This document shows, one piece after another, positions 16,051-25,790 of a stretch of DNA of 64,000 nt. The notes under the pieces were generated by a model. The model worked only from the letters and a program-made list of their open reading frames with translations. It did no database searches and was not told where the DNA came from. A program made the position numbers and the translations under genes. Every line of letters begins with the position of its first letter. Within the stretch, counting starts at the first letter, position 1. The DNA is taken from the NCBI RefSeq assembly GCF_015240255.1, contig NZ_CP061205.1, forward strand, positions 2,962,501-3,026,500. The letters run 5' to 3'. The stretch is from Kordiimonas pumila. GTDB taxonomy: Bacteria; Pseudomonadota; Alphaproteobacteria; Sphingomonadales; Kordiimonadaceae.

Positions 16051-17675
16051 AACCCTGCTTTCTGAATAACACTAGGTGCTTCATTCGCCAGCCAGCCTCT
16101 AAAGGCAACATCCTTTTCTTGGATGGTTTTCTTCTGCTTGCGTATTTGGCTCCAACTATACCGTGCACCAGGGCTGGATTCTGGTACAGACAATGCGCTT
16201 CTTGACCTGCTCCAGACTACACCACACTCTGGCGTACCCCCTATCATGATAGCACTGGCAGAATTGGCAATGTCCATGCCATTTTGGCCTGAGTATATAG
16301 TCTCAACTTTAGCATCAGGCATATAATGTAAAGCCTCTGACCCTACCAGAATATCTTGCGGCAATGTATCCCACATACGAATATCCGCATCAGGCTTTGA
16401 TGCATTGGCGATGCCTTTAAATATGCCTCCAATAAGCATAATTCCGGCGCCGGCAAGCGCTGCATCACTATCCCCTGAATATATACCAGCCAGAGCGGTT
16501 GCCGCTCCTACAGTTGTCGCAACATCTCCCACTGTATCTGTTGTTTTCTTAAACTGGGCCTTGCCCTCTAAAATACCATCAATGGGGCGCCCCCCTCTGG
16601 TAGAAGACTGCCAATATAAATCTGAAGCTAACACTACAGGGATAGACTTTTGAGCACCCGTTCTATTGGTAATCACATAAGTTGCGCTTGTTTCACCATA
16701 GCGCTCATCCGGCTTAAATTTGAGTATTTCGTTATATTCACCCTCACCATACTTGATAGGCCCTGCCCGCAACTCTGCGATAAAGAGAGTATTATGACTA
16801 TCTTCAGGCAGCAATAACTGGCTATTCACATCCGCTGCTCGCTGGAATGATTCCGCCGCATCACGCCCCTGACAGTGTAATGACCAACCATCGAGATAGT
16901 TTAACACTGCAAAGTCCGCTTGAAACTCTTCCTCATCAGCCACGGTATCCTGATACTCACCCGCACGAAATACCGCACGGGCATTTTCAAAATCACCTTC
17001 TCGCAGATAGAGTAATCCTCGATAGTAATATGCCATAGCGCGCTCATAAGGCTCGCCTTTAAAGTCTTTTATTTTTTCAGCCTTAAACTTTGATTTTGCA
17101 GCTTTTGCTTCAGGATTATTCGCATAAATGGATTCAATTCGGTCAATACTGCGATCCAAAGCCCATGCTGCGTGATCATAAAGACCAACCTCCATCGCAG
17201 CAAGCCCAAGCCTGTCAAAGTTCAGTGCAGCATTGCGCTCACCTTCAATATAAAGGCTACGATAAAAAGGAATTAATGCCTGTGGCTTATCAGCCAAAAA
17301 TCTTTCAATTTCATATGGGTAAGGACCTAAACCATACTCTTTCTCAAGCTTTTTTTGTAAAGCTGCCAAACTCTTTCTTCTTTGTTTCAGCGCTTTCTTA
17401 TTCGCCTTTGAAAGAGATTTATATTCTAACTTCGCTACTTTCAGCTCTGATTTTAGGGATACTTTTTCATCCTTAGATAAATCTTTCTGCGACAAGCGAG
17501 CTGACAGATTAGCTATATGATCAAACAAAAACTGCTCCCTACTCTGGTCTGCAGGGCTAACAACAGGATCATTTTGTAGATGATAGTATTCCAAACTGTC
17601 ATCTGCCATCAAAGGAACAGAACTAAGCGCGGCTGCAATAACGATTGCAGACACAGAACTTCTTACATTAAACAT
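16047..17675 (-). CDS. Exported TPR protein (COG3014-like)
   Basis: A 542-residue exported protein: signal peptide (VSAIVIAAALSSVPLMA), a Lys-rich coiled coil (residues about 55-110), TPR-like helical repeats with GEPYERAMAYYYRGLLYLRE and a following GDFENARAVFRAGEYQD (residues 215-245). After that come a beta-rich region and a Gly/Ala-rich hydrophobic stretch (ATTVGAATALAGIYSG, LAGAGIMLIGGIFKGIAN) that could insert in or lie on a membrane. The GEPYER..YY..L.YL.GD..NAR pattern is that of COG3014 proteins, which co-occur with LpoB-like genes. A scaffold role in an envelope complex is an inference. GGGGGG before ATG 17675 is the ribosome site. Confidence 0.7.
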   Translation of the reverse strand: MFNVRSSVSAIVIAAALSSVPLMADDSLEYYHLQNDPVVSPADQSREQFLFDHIANLSARLSQKDLSKDEKVSLKSELKVAKLEYKSLSKANKKALKQRRKSLAALQKKLEKEYGLGPYPYEIERFLADKPQALIPFYRSLYIEGERNAALNFDRLGLAAMEVGLYDHAAWALDRSIDRIESIYANNPEAKAAKSKFKAEKIKDFKGEPYERAMAYYYRGLLYLREGDFENARAVFRAGEYQDTVADEEEFQADFAVLNYLDGWSLHCQGRDAAESFQRAADVNSQLLLPEDSHNTLFIAELRAGPIKYGEGEYNEILKFKPDERYGETSATYVITNRTGAQKSIPVVLASDLYWQSSTRGGRPIDGILEGKAQFKKTTDTVGDVATTVGAATALAGIYSGDSDAALAGAGIMLIGGIFKGIANASKPDADIRMWDTLPQDILVGSEALHYMPDAKVETIYSGQNGMDIANSASAIMIGGTPECGVVWSRSRSALSVPESSPGARYSWSQIRKQKKTIQEKDVAFRGWLANEAPSVIQKAGL

Positions 17676-17701
17676 GAGACCCCCCGTATCTGTAAAAAGA
17701 A

Positions 17702-17727
17702 AAACAGCGCCGAATAAGGCGCTGTTT
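17702..17727 (-). terminator. Terminator/attenuator between lpoB-like and TPR genes
   Basis: AAACAGCGCC (17702-17711) and GGCGCTGTTT (17718-17727), a perfect 10-bp stem with a 6 nt loop; the minus strand continues TTTTTCTTTTT. It sits in the 64 nt gap inside the otherwise compact cluster, so it probably makes the LpoB-like transcript more abundant than the rest. Confidence 0.88.
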
Positions 17728-17739
17728 AAGAAGTTATAT

Positions 17740-18393
17740 CTATCTATAAACTATATCGTCTGCTGCTGCTTTCGATAGCTCGTACATACCACTCCAAACA
17801 ATAACCCCCCGTTCCAAATCAACCATTTCAAAAGTAATTTGCGTATACCGTTGCATCAGCCCAGTAGCAGCATCCCTACTATCAGCCGATGCAATCGTTC
17901 CGCCCAAGCGATAATCTCCACCCGCTTGAGCTGCGGTTGTGCCCTGCGTACCAGTATCTACAACACCATCACGTTTCAGGTTACGCTCTTGCTCGACCAT
18001 ATTAGCATAATTACGACCAACAAAAACCATGCGCCCAAGCGATGCTCTATTAAGGTTCACTCGCAAACGGTTTGTAATCAGGTCCTTATTCATACGCTGC
18101 GTGCTGTCATTCACAAAAAAACCACTATCAATAATAACCTGCGGTGGATTTGCGGCATTAGCCAACATTGGATTAGAGAGCATATCTCGTACCATTTGGT
18201 CTGTCATTGCCTGAATATCTTGCCCCTCAATTCCGATCCCAGAAACTGCGCCTTGACGACTTGGGTCCTGAACAGTCGTTGCAACTCCAGGAGAATTGTT
18301 TACTGCTGGTCCGCACGCAACAAGACCTGCGCTCGCCCCAATAATAAGTAAAGCTTGCTTGCCTCGATTAATTGAAAAGAAACTACCCATCAT
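17740..18393 (-). CDS. LpoB-like outer-membrane lipoprotein (PBP activator family)
   Basis: A 217-residue lipoprotein: signal peptide with lipobox GLVACGP (lipid-modified Cys near residue 28), a short disordered linker, then the LpoB domain with NPPQVIIDSGFFVNDSTQRM, LRVNLNRASLGRMVFVGRNY and the C-terminal signature ITFEMVDLERGVIVWSGMYE ending KAAADDIVYR. In enterobacteria LpoB reaches from the outer membrane to activate PBP1B; whether the partner here is a class A PBP is not shown. ATG 18393 was preferred over 18405 because GGGGG then has proper spacing. It is the first gene of the four-gene cluster. Confidence 0.78.
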   Translation of the reverse strand: MMGSFFSINRGKQALLIIGASAGLVACGPAVNNSPGVATTVQDPSRQGAVSGIGIEGQDIQAMTDQMVRDMLSNPMLANAANPPQVIIDSGFFVNDSTQRMNKDLITNRLRVNLNRASLGRMVFVGRNYANMVEQERNLKRDGVVDTGTQGTTAAQAGGDYRLGGTIASADSRDAATGLMQRYTQITFEMVDLERGVIVWSGMYELSKAAADDIVYR

Positions 18394-18639
18394 ATTCACC
18401 CCCATCCATCAACTATAAAGCTAGGTTTTATAGTTGATCGCACTGTAAAATAACAATTTAAAGATTCAAAAATACACTTAAGGTAATATGCAGCTATTAA
18501 AATTCCTTGGTCAAGATAATTTAAATACAATTTTAAATATTCATGCCGACCACCATATCCTGTTATTATACAAGCCCCCACAAAAGGAATAGCATGCTAT
18601 TACTATCCCTTTAGGCTGTGTATTTACGTCAAGAGTGCA

Positions 18640-19415
18640 TTACAGGAACATGCCACCAGAAGCCTCAAGGCGTTGACCATTGATCCAGCGGTTATCGCCA
18701 GACAAAAAGGCACTGACCACCTTGCCAATATCATCTGGTAGACCAACACGACCCAAGGCTGTTTGCTGTGCTATCGCTTGGTTCATAAGTTTATTATCAC
18801 GTACAACACCGCCGCCAAAATCTGTTTCAATCGCACCAGGCGCTACGACATTCACTGTTATATTGCGGCTGCCAAGCTCTTTGGCCATATAGCGTGTCAT
18901 CACTTCAACAGCGCCTTTCATTGCAGCATAAGCCGCATACCCCGGCATGCTAAACCTTGTAAGGCCTGAGGAAACATTTAAAATACTGCCGCCATTTGTG
19001 ATAAGCGGTAATAAAGACTGAGAAAGAAAAAATGGCCCTTTCATATGTATATTCATCATCATATCAAACTGCTCTACCGATGTGTCAACATACGGTACAT
19101 TAACCCCAGCACCCGCATTATTCACCAGATAATCAAATGTGTCCCTGCCCCAAGTTTCATGTAGAACAGTCTTTAAAGCATCAGCAAAAGCAACAAAGGA
19201 AGCTTGCTTGGCAACATCTAGCTGTAAAACACCAGCCTTGCAGCCCATCCCGCGAACAGCCAAAGCCGTCGCATCAGCCTCTTTTTGTTACTGTGATATG
19301 TAATAATGCTATCAATGCCTTTACTGGCGAGATGCAGCGCCATACTCCGGCCTAGACCACGGCTTCCCCCAGTGATAACAACAATTTTCCTTACTGTGTG
19401 CTTTTTTTGGTGCAT
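18640..19415 (-). pseudogene. SDR-family oxidoreductase, frameshifted
   Basis: Two frames together make a complete short-chain dehydrogenase of about 258 residues. The first (from ATG 19415, AAGGAG upstream) carries the Rossmann motif TGGSRGLGRSMALHLASKG. The second carries YLVNNAGAG, the catalytic SILNVSSG with PGYAAYAAMKG (Tyr-x3-Lys) and the closing NRWINGQRLEASGGMFL. The break lies at a run of five T on the plus strand (19282-19286): adding one base restores HSNKKEADATALAVRGMGCK. It is either a recent null mutation or a base-call error. It would be an NAD(P)-dependent reductase, substrate unknown, divergent from and probably controlled by the AraC gene. Confidence 0.85.
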
Positions 19416-19592
19416 GACATTCTCCTTTAAGGTCATGCCTCTAGCATCGTAGCCCACTCCTTGCAGATAAATACACAAAGCTTTCCATGCATTGCCTATT
19501 TCTACAAATAAATAACAAATGAAAGATTTCGGATATATTCAATGATATATAATAGTTATAAATTACCCTTGAAAATGCTGGAAATTCCCAAA

Positions 19593-20492
19593 ATGGCTCA
19601 AAACGACCTAACACAGCTGATTGAAAAATACTCCATTACAGACAGTGTCTATCAAACTGAAATACCATCACTCCGCCTGATCAAAATGCTTTCTGCCAAT
19701 ATCAAGATGCCAACGATTTACAACCCGTCGCTCTGTATCATTGCGCAAGGGGAAAAGTCTGTCTCACTCGGCGCTGAAGCCTTTAGCTACGGTCCATCGC
19801 AGTATCTTGTTGTATCTGTTGATCTGCCTATTATTGGCCAGATCACAAAAACAAGCATCGAAAAACCTTATTTGTCCCTCCAAATTGATATAGACCCCCA
19901 CCAAATTGGGGATTTAGTCTCTCAAGCCACCCTGAAGCCATCTGCTAATACATGCAGAGGTTTGTTTGTTGGCAATACAGACAATGCCATGGCAGACAGC
20001 GTCCTCAGGCTTGTAAAGCTACTTGAAACCCCGGCAGATATACCTGTTCTGGCACCACTTGCCCTGCGTGAAATATATTATCGCTTATTAAACAGCCCAT
20101 ACGGTAACGAAATTGCCCAACTCACCCTGAATGGTAGTAATATTCAGCGCATATCCAGCGTTATTCAATTACTGAAAGAAAACTTTACAAAACAAATTAG
20201 AATTGAAGATATGGCAGCTACTGCAAAAATGAGCCTGTCCTCTTTTCATAACCATTTTAAAAGCATTACGGCCATGAGCCCGCTGCAATACCAGAAGCGC
20301 TTGCGCCTGACAGAAGCGCGGCGCATCATGCTCGTGAATGATACAGACGCTGCTAGTGCAGCTTACAGTGTAGGCTATGAAAGCACGTCGCAGTTTAGCC
20401 GCGAATATGCCCGCATGTTCGGTGCCCCTCCAATGAAAGACATTAACACTATTAAAGGCAAGCCTTTAGAGCAAATGGCTCTCGCGGAATAA
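19593..20492 (+). CDS. AraC-family transcriptional regulator
   Basis: A 299-residue regulator: N-terminal AraC_N cupin-like domain (about residues 20-170, with YNPSLCIIAQGEKSVSLGAE and YLVVSVDLPIIGQI) and a C-terminal pair of AraC helix-turn-helices (IRIEDMAATAKMSLSSFHNH, then AASAAYSVGYESTSQFSREY). This N-domain type is typical of YqhC-like activators of aldehyde/oxidoreductase genes. Start at MAQNDLTQ (19593) chosen by homologue length and a GGAA 9 nt upstream; ATG 19542 is possible. It is divergent from the SDR gene, so activation of that gene is likely. Confidence 0.88.
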   Translation: MAQNDLTQLIEKYSITDSVYQTEIPSLRLIKMLSANIKMPTIYNPSLCIIAQGEKSVSLGAEAFSYGPSQYLVVSVDLPIIGQITKTSIEKPYLSLQIDIDPHQIGDLVSQATLKPSANTCRGLFVGNTDNAMADSVLRLVKLLETPADIPVLAPLALREIYYRLLNSPYGNEIAQLTLNGSNIQRISSVIQLLKENFTKQIRIEDMAATAKMSLSSFHNHFKSITAMSPLQYQKRLRLTEARRIMLVNDTDAASAAYSVGYESTSQFSREYARMFGAPPMKDINTIKGKPLEQMALAE

Positions 20493-20495
20493 CAC

Positions 20496-21731
20496 CTAGA
20501 TAAGCCTATCAAGAGCATCAATAAGCTGTGCCACATCATTTGCTGATGTATAATGAACCATTGAAAACCTTAAAACACCTAATGATGGGTCGATATTCAA
20601 CGCTTTAAGAAGACGATACGAATAAAAGTGCCCTGCCCCACAGAAAAACCCTTCCAAGCCAAGCTTTTCAGCCAATTGCAGGGGTTCATACCCTTGCACC
20701 GTTATAGATACTGTCGGCGCTCGGCCTTCTGTACCCTCAGGACCAATAACACGGACAGATGGATGCTGGTTTAGATATTCTATAAGCGGCGCTAAAAGGC
20801 TCGCCTCTGCATCATGTAACAAAGACCTTACCGCAGTTGCCTTCTGTTCAGGGCTAGTCATACCTTTCAACCCAAAATGGTGCACGTAAAGACTTTCAAA
20901 ATAATCTGCCACCCCTTTTGTGGCAGCTATTTGCGCATGGTCCGGCCCAGCTGGCATCAGGCGCTTTTCTCGAATGTCTGCATTAAAAAAATGCCCCTCA
21001 TTACCAAGCAGCTCAGCCATGTCTCTACCAATAACCATCACACCCTGGTGTGGGCCATAAACTTTATAGAGTGAAAAGAGATAGATATCAGCCCCTAGCT
21101 TTTTAAAATCAGGTAAACCGTGGCCCGCAAATGAAACGCCATCCACAATAGTTCGAATGCCATAGGCTCGCGCTAGACGGCAAATTTCAGCAACCGGGTT
21201 AATTTCACCCAGAATATTAGAGCAATGCGGAAAGACCAGCAGCTTGGATTTACTTGTAAAGATATTCTCTAGTGCCTTAACATCAAGCTTACCATTCTCT
21301 GGGTTTACCTGCCATTCGCGCACAATCACCCCGCGGTCAGCAAGCCGGCGCCAAACGCCAGAATTGGCCTCGTGATCCTGATTAGTAACAATAATTTCAT
21401 CACCTGGCTGTAACCATCGATGCACAGCATTCGCCAGCACATAAGTGTTCTGTGATGTTGAAGGTCCGAAATAAATATCGTCCGCTGAAACATTAAGCCA
21501 TGGAGCCAAAGCACTATAGCCTTCATCCATCCAGTCACCCGCCTTAGATGACGCAGAATTGGGGTAATAAGGCTGCAATTTAAGCTGGCGAAAATAGGTT
21601 TCAAACCGGCCCATTACCTGCTTGCACATATAGGAGCCGCCAGCATTCTCAAAGAAAGCAGTTCCTTGCAAACTTGGCTCGGCAAAAGCGGGGAATTGCT
21701 GGCGAACAAAATCCAAATCAAGTGTAGGCAT
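20496..21731 (-). CDS. Class V aminotransferase, cysteine desulfurase-like
   Basis: A 411-residue PLP-dependent fold-type I enzyme. Landmarks: FFENAGGSYMCKQV, PSTSQNTYVLANAVHRWLQP, TNQDHEANSGVWRRL, LLVFPHCSNILGEINPV, IVDGVSFAGHGLPD and the PLP lysine in FSLYKVYGPHQG. The family includes SufS/CsdA-type desulfurases, but the usual active-site Cys loop is not clear here (a candidate is GFFCGAGHFYSYR), so it may act on another amino acid. It is convergent with araC (3 nt gap) and downstream of the SLC13 permease on the same strand, possibly co-transcribed. Confidence 0.82.
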   Translation of the reverse strand: MPTLDLDFVRQQFPAFAEPSLQGTAFFENAGGSYMCKQVMGRFETYFRQLKLQPYYPNSASSKAGDWMDEGYSALAPWLNVSADDIYFGPSTSQNTYVLANAVHRWLQPGDEIIVTNQDHEANSGVWRRLADRGVIVREWQVNPENGKLDVKALENIFTSKSKLLVFPHCSNILGEINPVAEICRLARAYGIRTIVDGVSFAGHGLPDFKKLGADIYLFSLYKVYGPHQGVMVIGRDMAELLGNEGHFFNADIREKRLMPAGPDHAQIAATKGVADYFESLYVHHFGLKGMTSPEQKATAVRSLLHDAEASLLAPLIEYLNQHPSVRVIGPEGTEGRAPTVSITVQGYEPLQLAEKLGLEGFFCGAGHFYSYRLLKALNIDPSLGVLRFSMVHYTSANDVAQLIDALDRLI

Positions 21732-21815
21732 AAGACATCCCTTTATATGATAATTGGCATTAAGAGTAAAATTAACCAGATGTAAATGCTACTACAACAC
21801 AGATTGCAACATTGA

Positions 21816-23606
21816 TCACAGTGGCCATAACATAGGAATAAATACCGTTGCAGCGATCCAAAAAATAATGTTCAGCGGCACACCTATTTTCACAAAATCC
21901 ATAAACTTGTAACCACCAGCATTATAAACAAATGTATTGGTTTGGTATCCAATAGGCGTTGCAAAACTGGCACTCGCCGCAAACATAACCGCCACCACGA
22001 AGGGGCGTGGGTCCACACCAAGCTGATGAGCAAGCCCAATAGCAAGAGGTGTTATGAGAATGGCTGCTGCGTTATTACTCATAACCTCTGTCAGCATTGA
22101 GGTTATGAGATAAACAGCCGATAAAACCGCGACAGGACCAAGGCCGCCAATCAGGCCGGCAAATCCATCAACAACCAGTTTGGCGGTACCGGTTTTTTCC
22201 ATAGCAGTACCAAGTGCAAGCATCCCAAAGATAAGAAACAATATATTCCACTGGATGGCACCGTAAGCTTCATCTGATTCAAGGCAGCCAAGCAACACAA
22301 CCATAACCGCCGCTATAATAGCGAGACCGGCAATCGGCAACACTTCAAACGCTGCCAAGCCCATAACCAGTAAAACCGCACCAAACGCAATTGGTGCCTT
22401 TGTGCGGCGATACGGCCGTTCCGTTGGTGTGGAAAGATTGATAATTTCACCGCTATCAAAAAGCCTATTGATACCACCAGCCGTGCCTTCAATGAGCAAA
22501 GAATCGCCAACACGTAGGCGCACATCAGCAAAGTCCAGGCCAAGGTTTTGGCCGTGCCGGTGGATCGCAAGCACATAAACACCATATGTACGGCGCCAGC
22601 CCAAGTCCTTAACCCGCCGACCAATCGACGCAGAATCAGGGCCAACAATACTCTCAACTATGGTTGTTTCCTTTGTCGCGATTGGTTCAATCGGGTGTGC
22701 TTTTCCCTTACCACCAAAGGCGACATCGCCCGCTTCACGGAGGCCAATCATATCCCGCACTTTGCTGCGTATAACAAGCCTGTCACCCGCCTTGATCGGG
22801 GTTACCTCCATATCATAGCGTAGGGATAGGTCTTCTCTGATCAAGTCGATCACCTGGAAACCACGTACTGCTGTAAAGCCAGCAGCTTTAATTGTTTGCC
22901 CAATCAGCGGAGAGTTTAGCGGGATCAAAACTTCTGCCATAAACTTGCGGTCCAGCCCTGTTGGTAACATGGACGCAAGTGTTTCCCGATTTGGGAGTAA
23001 CCAGCGGCCCACAAAGAGCATATAGCTTATGCCAATACCTCCCATAATCAGACCAAGCAAGGTTATCTCAAACACACCAAATGGGGCGATACCATTTCTC
23101 TGTGCTACACCATCAACCAAAATGTTGGTTGATGTACCTATCAATGTTGTTGTGCCACCAAATATGCAAGCAAATGACAAGGGAATCAGCAGTTTGGACG
23201 GTGCTATTTTCATGGCACGTGCCAGTGAAATAACCACGGGAGTTAAGATAACAACAACAGGTGTGTTATTGATAAAGGCAGAGAAAACCATCACTCCCAG
23301 CATCAAGGCACCTGTCGCGAGAATGGTTGATGTGCTGGCAGTTTTTGCAACCATACGCCCCATGCTGTCAATAGCACCCGTACGATCAAGTGCCGCACTT
23401 AATACAAACATGGCCCCGACAGTTACAGGAGCACTACTGCTAAAAACCTTTAAAAGCTCTGATGTATCCAGAATGCCGGTTAACAACAGTATAACAACGG
23501 CACCCATTGCCACCACATCAGGCGTCAATTTTTCACGGATAAATCCAAAAAACACAACACAAACGAGCACTAAAACAATTATAATATCAATTGTTACATT
23601 TTCCAT
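21816..23606 (-). CDS. SLC13/ArsB-type permease with two TrkA-C domains
   Basis: A 596-residue transporter of the divalent anion:Na+ symporter (SLC13/CitT) superfamily. There are two membrane bundles (residues about 1-180 and 395-596) with the repeated signatures INNTPVVVILTPVVISLARA and MSNNAAAILITPLAIGLAHQ. Between them are two cytoplasmic RCK_C/TrkA-C domains (VIDLIREDLSLRYDMEVTPI..., VLAIHRHGQNLGLD). Substrates in the family include sulfate, dicarboxylates or other anions; none can be assigned. The start at 23606 places the first helix properly; an in-frame GTG at 23663 exists. Confidence 0.85.
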   Translation of the reverse strand: MENVTIDIIIVLVLVCVVFFGFIREKLTPDVVAMGAVVILLLTGILDTSELLKVFSSSAPVTVGAMFVLSAALDRTGAIDSMGRMVAKTASTSTILATGALMLGVMVFSAFINNTPVVVILTPVVISLARAMKIAPSKLLIPLSFACIFGGTTTLIGTSTNILVDGVAQRNGIAPFGVFEITLLGLIMGGIGISYMLFVGRWLLPNRETLASMLPTGLDRKFMAEVLIPLNSPLIGQTIKAAGFTAVRGFQVIDLIREDLSLRYDMEVTPIKAGDRLVIRSKVRDMIGLREAGDVAFGGKGKAHPIEPIATKETTIVESIVGPDSASIGRRVKDLGWRRTYGVYVLAIHRHGQNLGLDFADVRLRVGDSLLIEGTAGGINRLFDSGEIINLSTPTERPYRRTKAPIAFGAVLLVMGLAAFEVLPIAGLAIIAAVMVVLLGCLESDEAYGAIQWNILFLIFGMLALGTAMEKTGTAKLVVDGFAGLIGGLGPVAVLSAVYLITSMLTEVMSNNAAAILITPLAIGLAHQLGVDPRPFVVAVMFAASASFATPIGYQTNTFVYNAGGYKFMDFVKIGVPLNIIFWIAATVFIPMLWPL

Positions 23607-23924
23607 AATATTGCCCAACGCCAGATACTCTCTGCCATAATATAGCATGCGAATATTTTCCACACCATCTGCTCTCAGCGCCCAGAATGCAATTCCATGC
23701 GTGCCACCTTGAGCATTCAGTGCGACATTATGCTATATAACTACTAAGTCAATAGGGATATAGAATTTATAAATGAAAAATTCAAACCAGACATTGGCCC
23801 GCCCCCTGCAGGGGGCGGCAAATATAGGATATATAAAAGGTCTTAGAATGCCTGTTGGTTAAAGAAAGATAAGCCACAAGTGAAAGCTCTATAAAAATCA
23901 AACCTGCAGCTCACTGGAGCGGCC
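23607..23924. other. Non-coding gap with 20-bp perfect palindrome
   Basis: About 320 bases between the MCP stop and the permease start without a credible gene. It contains the palindrome at 23799-23818 and presumably the permease promoter. No T-run follows the palindrome on either strand. Confidence 0.5.
23799..23818. repeat. Perfect GC-rich palindrome
   Basis: CCGCCCCCTG and CAGGGGGCGG are perfect inverted arms with no spacer, strikingly GC-rich in an AT-rich gap. It follows the MCP stop by about 106 nt on the minus strand. With no U-tract it is a weak terminator candidate; a protein-binding site is possible. Confidence 0.6.
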
Positions 23925-25790
23925 TTATCGCTGCAAGCTACGGTACAGATCAATGCTTTCCTGTGCTTGTGTATTTGCCTCAGCAACATCGCCTGAGAGC
24001 TCTGTTAAGCTTTGGCTTACCTCGGCAACAGCGCCTGATGCTGTTTGCATATTCCCTGATATTTCATTCGAAACAGAACTTTGCTCTTCAACAGCACTCG
24101 CAATACCAACAACGCTGTCCTGCAGTTCGCTCACAGCATGCTTAATTGCCCCAAGCCGATCCACAACCTCCGAAGACACATTTTGCATTCTGGCAATCTC
24201 GTCGGATATCTGATTAGTTGCCTGCCCCACCTGGTTTGCAAGGTTTTTCACTTCACTTGCCACCACAGCAAAACCTTTGCCAGCCTCACCTGCCCGAGCA
24301 GACTCTATCGTAGCATTAAGCGCTAACAAATTAATCTGCGAGGCAATATCGTCAATCAAAGTCACAATCTTGTTCATAGCTTCTGCTGCCACTGTCAATT
24401 CGTGTGTGGATTTCCCTGCAGCTTCGGTTTCACCAAAAGTTTTCTCAGCTGATGTCCGGGCATAAGAAACACTTTGCGCAATTTCTTGTATAGAAACATT
24501 CAGTTCCTCTGCTGCAGAGGCTACAGTCTGCACAACCATATCTGTCTGTTCAGAAGCACCAACCGCCGTGCGCGTTTTGCTGTTAACATTAACAATGATA
24601 TCCAATATTTTAGCAAGATTTTGGTCAACCAGCGCGGCTACACGCTCCTGCTCAGCACGCACTTTTACCATATCTGTTATGTTACTTGCAAATTTGACAA
24701 CCTTAAAAGGCTTACCATCAGGGCCTATGATGGGGTTATATGTTGCTTGTAACCAAACCTCTTTGCCGCCTTTGCCGCTGCGTTTATATTCACCACTCAG
24801 GTATTTACCGCCCCTTAAGGTTTCCCAAAATTCTTGATAAGCCTCAGTTTGACTGTAGCTTGCTTCCACAAACATGCTGTGGTGCTTGCCGCGCACTTCA
24901 TCAAGCGAATAGCCCACGGCCTTTAGAAAATTATCATTAGCTGTAATGATGGTCCCGTCAGGATTAAACTCAATAGAAGCCTGAGCCTTGTCCAGCGCCT
25001 CAACCTTACCTTCAAATTCAGCACTTTTTAGCTTCTGTTCCGTAATATCTACCGCAAACTTAACTACCTTGACTGGCTTACCGTCATGATCAAAAATAGG
25101 GTTATAACTGGCCTGCAACCAAACACTGCGCCCTCCTTTTGCTATTCGATTATATTCACTACTAAAGTAGTGACCACTTCGTAAAGTTTGCCAAAAGTCT
25201 TGGTACTCTGCAGTCTGACTATAACCCTTATCCACAAACAAGCTGTGGTGCCGACCTTTCACTTCATCAAGCGAATAGCCTACGGCCCTCAAAAAGTTAT
25301 CATTGGCTGTAATGATGGTGCCGTCCAGTTCAAACTCTATAACTGCCCAAGCTTTATTAAGAGCAGCCAGCTTACCACCTGCATCCACGCTCATGGCCTG
25401 TGTACTAGTAATATCTGTAGCGAACTTCACAACTTTGTTTACTGCCCCTCCTCGCCCAAATACAGGTACATAAATTGCCTGCAACCAAAGAGGAGCCCCA
25501 CATTTAGTCAGTCGTTTAAAAGTGGCTGATTGAGGCTCACCTCTTTTAAGTGCAGCCCAAAATGCCTTATAAGCAGGATCTTCTAAATATGCTTTTTCGA
25601 CAAACAAGCCATGATGGCGGTCTTTTAACTCTTCTAATTTATAGCCAAAAACATCCAAAAAAACCTGGTTGGCATTTAGAATAATACCATCAACAGTAAA
25701 CTCTATCATGGCCTGAGAACGGGACAAAGCATCTAGAACCGCATCAGTTTTTTTGTTGGCTGATGAAGCGGATCTTAAAATATCAAGCAT
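23925..25790 (-). CDS. Cytoplasmic chemoreceptor with three PAS domains
   Basis: A 621-residue methyl-accepting chemotaxis-type protein without transmembrane segments. Three PAS domains in tandem (about residues 15-125, 137-248, 262-372) each contain a near-copy of [16 protein letters not shown] and a VVKFAxxIT end; this type often binds haem or flavin and senses redox or ligands. The signalling domain follows with the hairpin core [20 protein letters not shown] and [23 protein letters not shown] 25790 has AAGGAAG 6 nt upstream. No other che gene is adjacent. The last two PAS repeats are especially alike, suggesting internal duplication. Confidence 0.92.
   Translation of the reverse strand: MLDILRSASSANKKTDAVLDALSRSQAMIEFTVDGIILNANQVFLDVFGYKLEELKDRHHGLFVEKAYLEDPAYKAFWAALKRGEPQSATFKRLTKCGAPLWLQAIYVPVFGRGGAVNKVVKFATDITSTQAMSVDAGGKLAALNKAWAVIEFELDGTIITANDNFLRAVGYSLDEVKGRHHSLFVDKGYSQTAEYQDFWQTLRSGHYFSSEYNRIAKGGRSVWLQASYNPIFDHDGKPVKVVKFAVDITEQKLKSAEFEGKVEALDKAQASIEFNPDGTIITANDNFLKAVGYSLDEVRGKHHSMFVEASYSQTEAYQEFWETLRGGKYLSGEYKRSGKGGKEVWLQATYNPIIGPDGKPFKVVKFASNITDMVKVRAEQERVAALVDQNLAKILDIIVNVNSKTRTAVGASEQTDMVVQTVASAAEELNVSIQEIAQSVSYARTSAEKTFGETEAAGKSTHELTVAAEAMNKIVTLIDDIASQINLLALNATIESARAGEAGKGFAVVASEVKNLANQVGQATNQISDEIARMQNVSSEVVDRLGAIKHAVSELQDSVVGIASAVEEQSSVSNEISGNMQTASGAVAEVSQSLTELSGDVAEANTQAQESIDLYRSLQR

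Noticed and set aside
18396-18581. Short minus-strand frame upstream of the LpoB-like gene
   Set aside because: Low-complexity AT-rich translation, no ribosome site, runs into the lipoprotein start.
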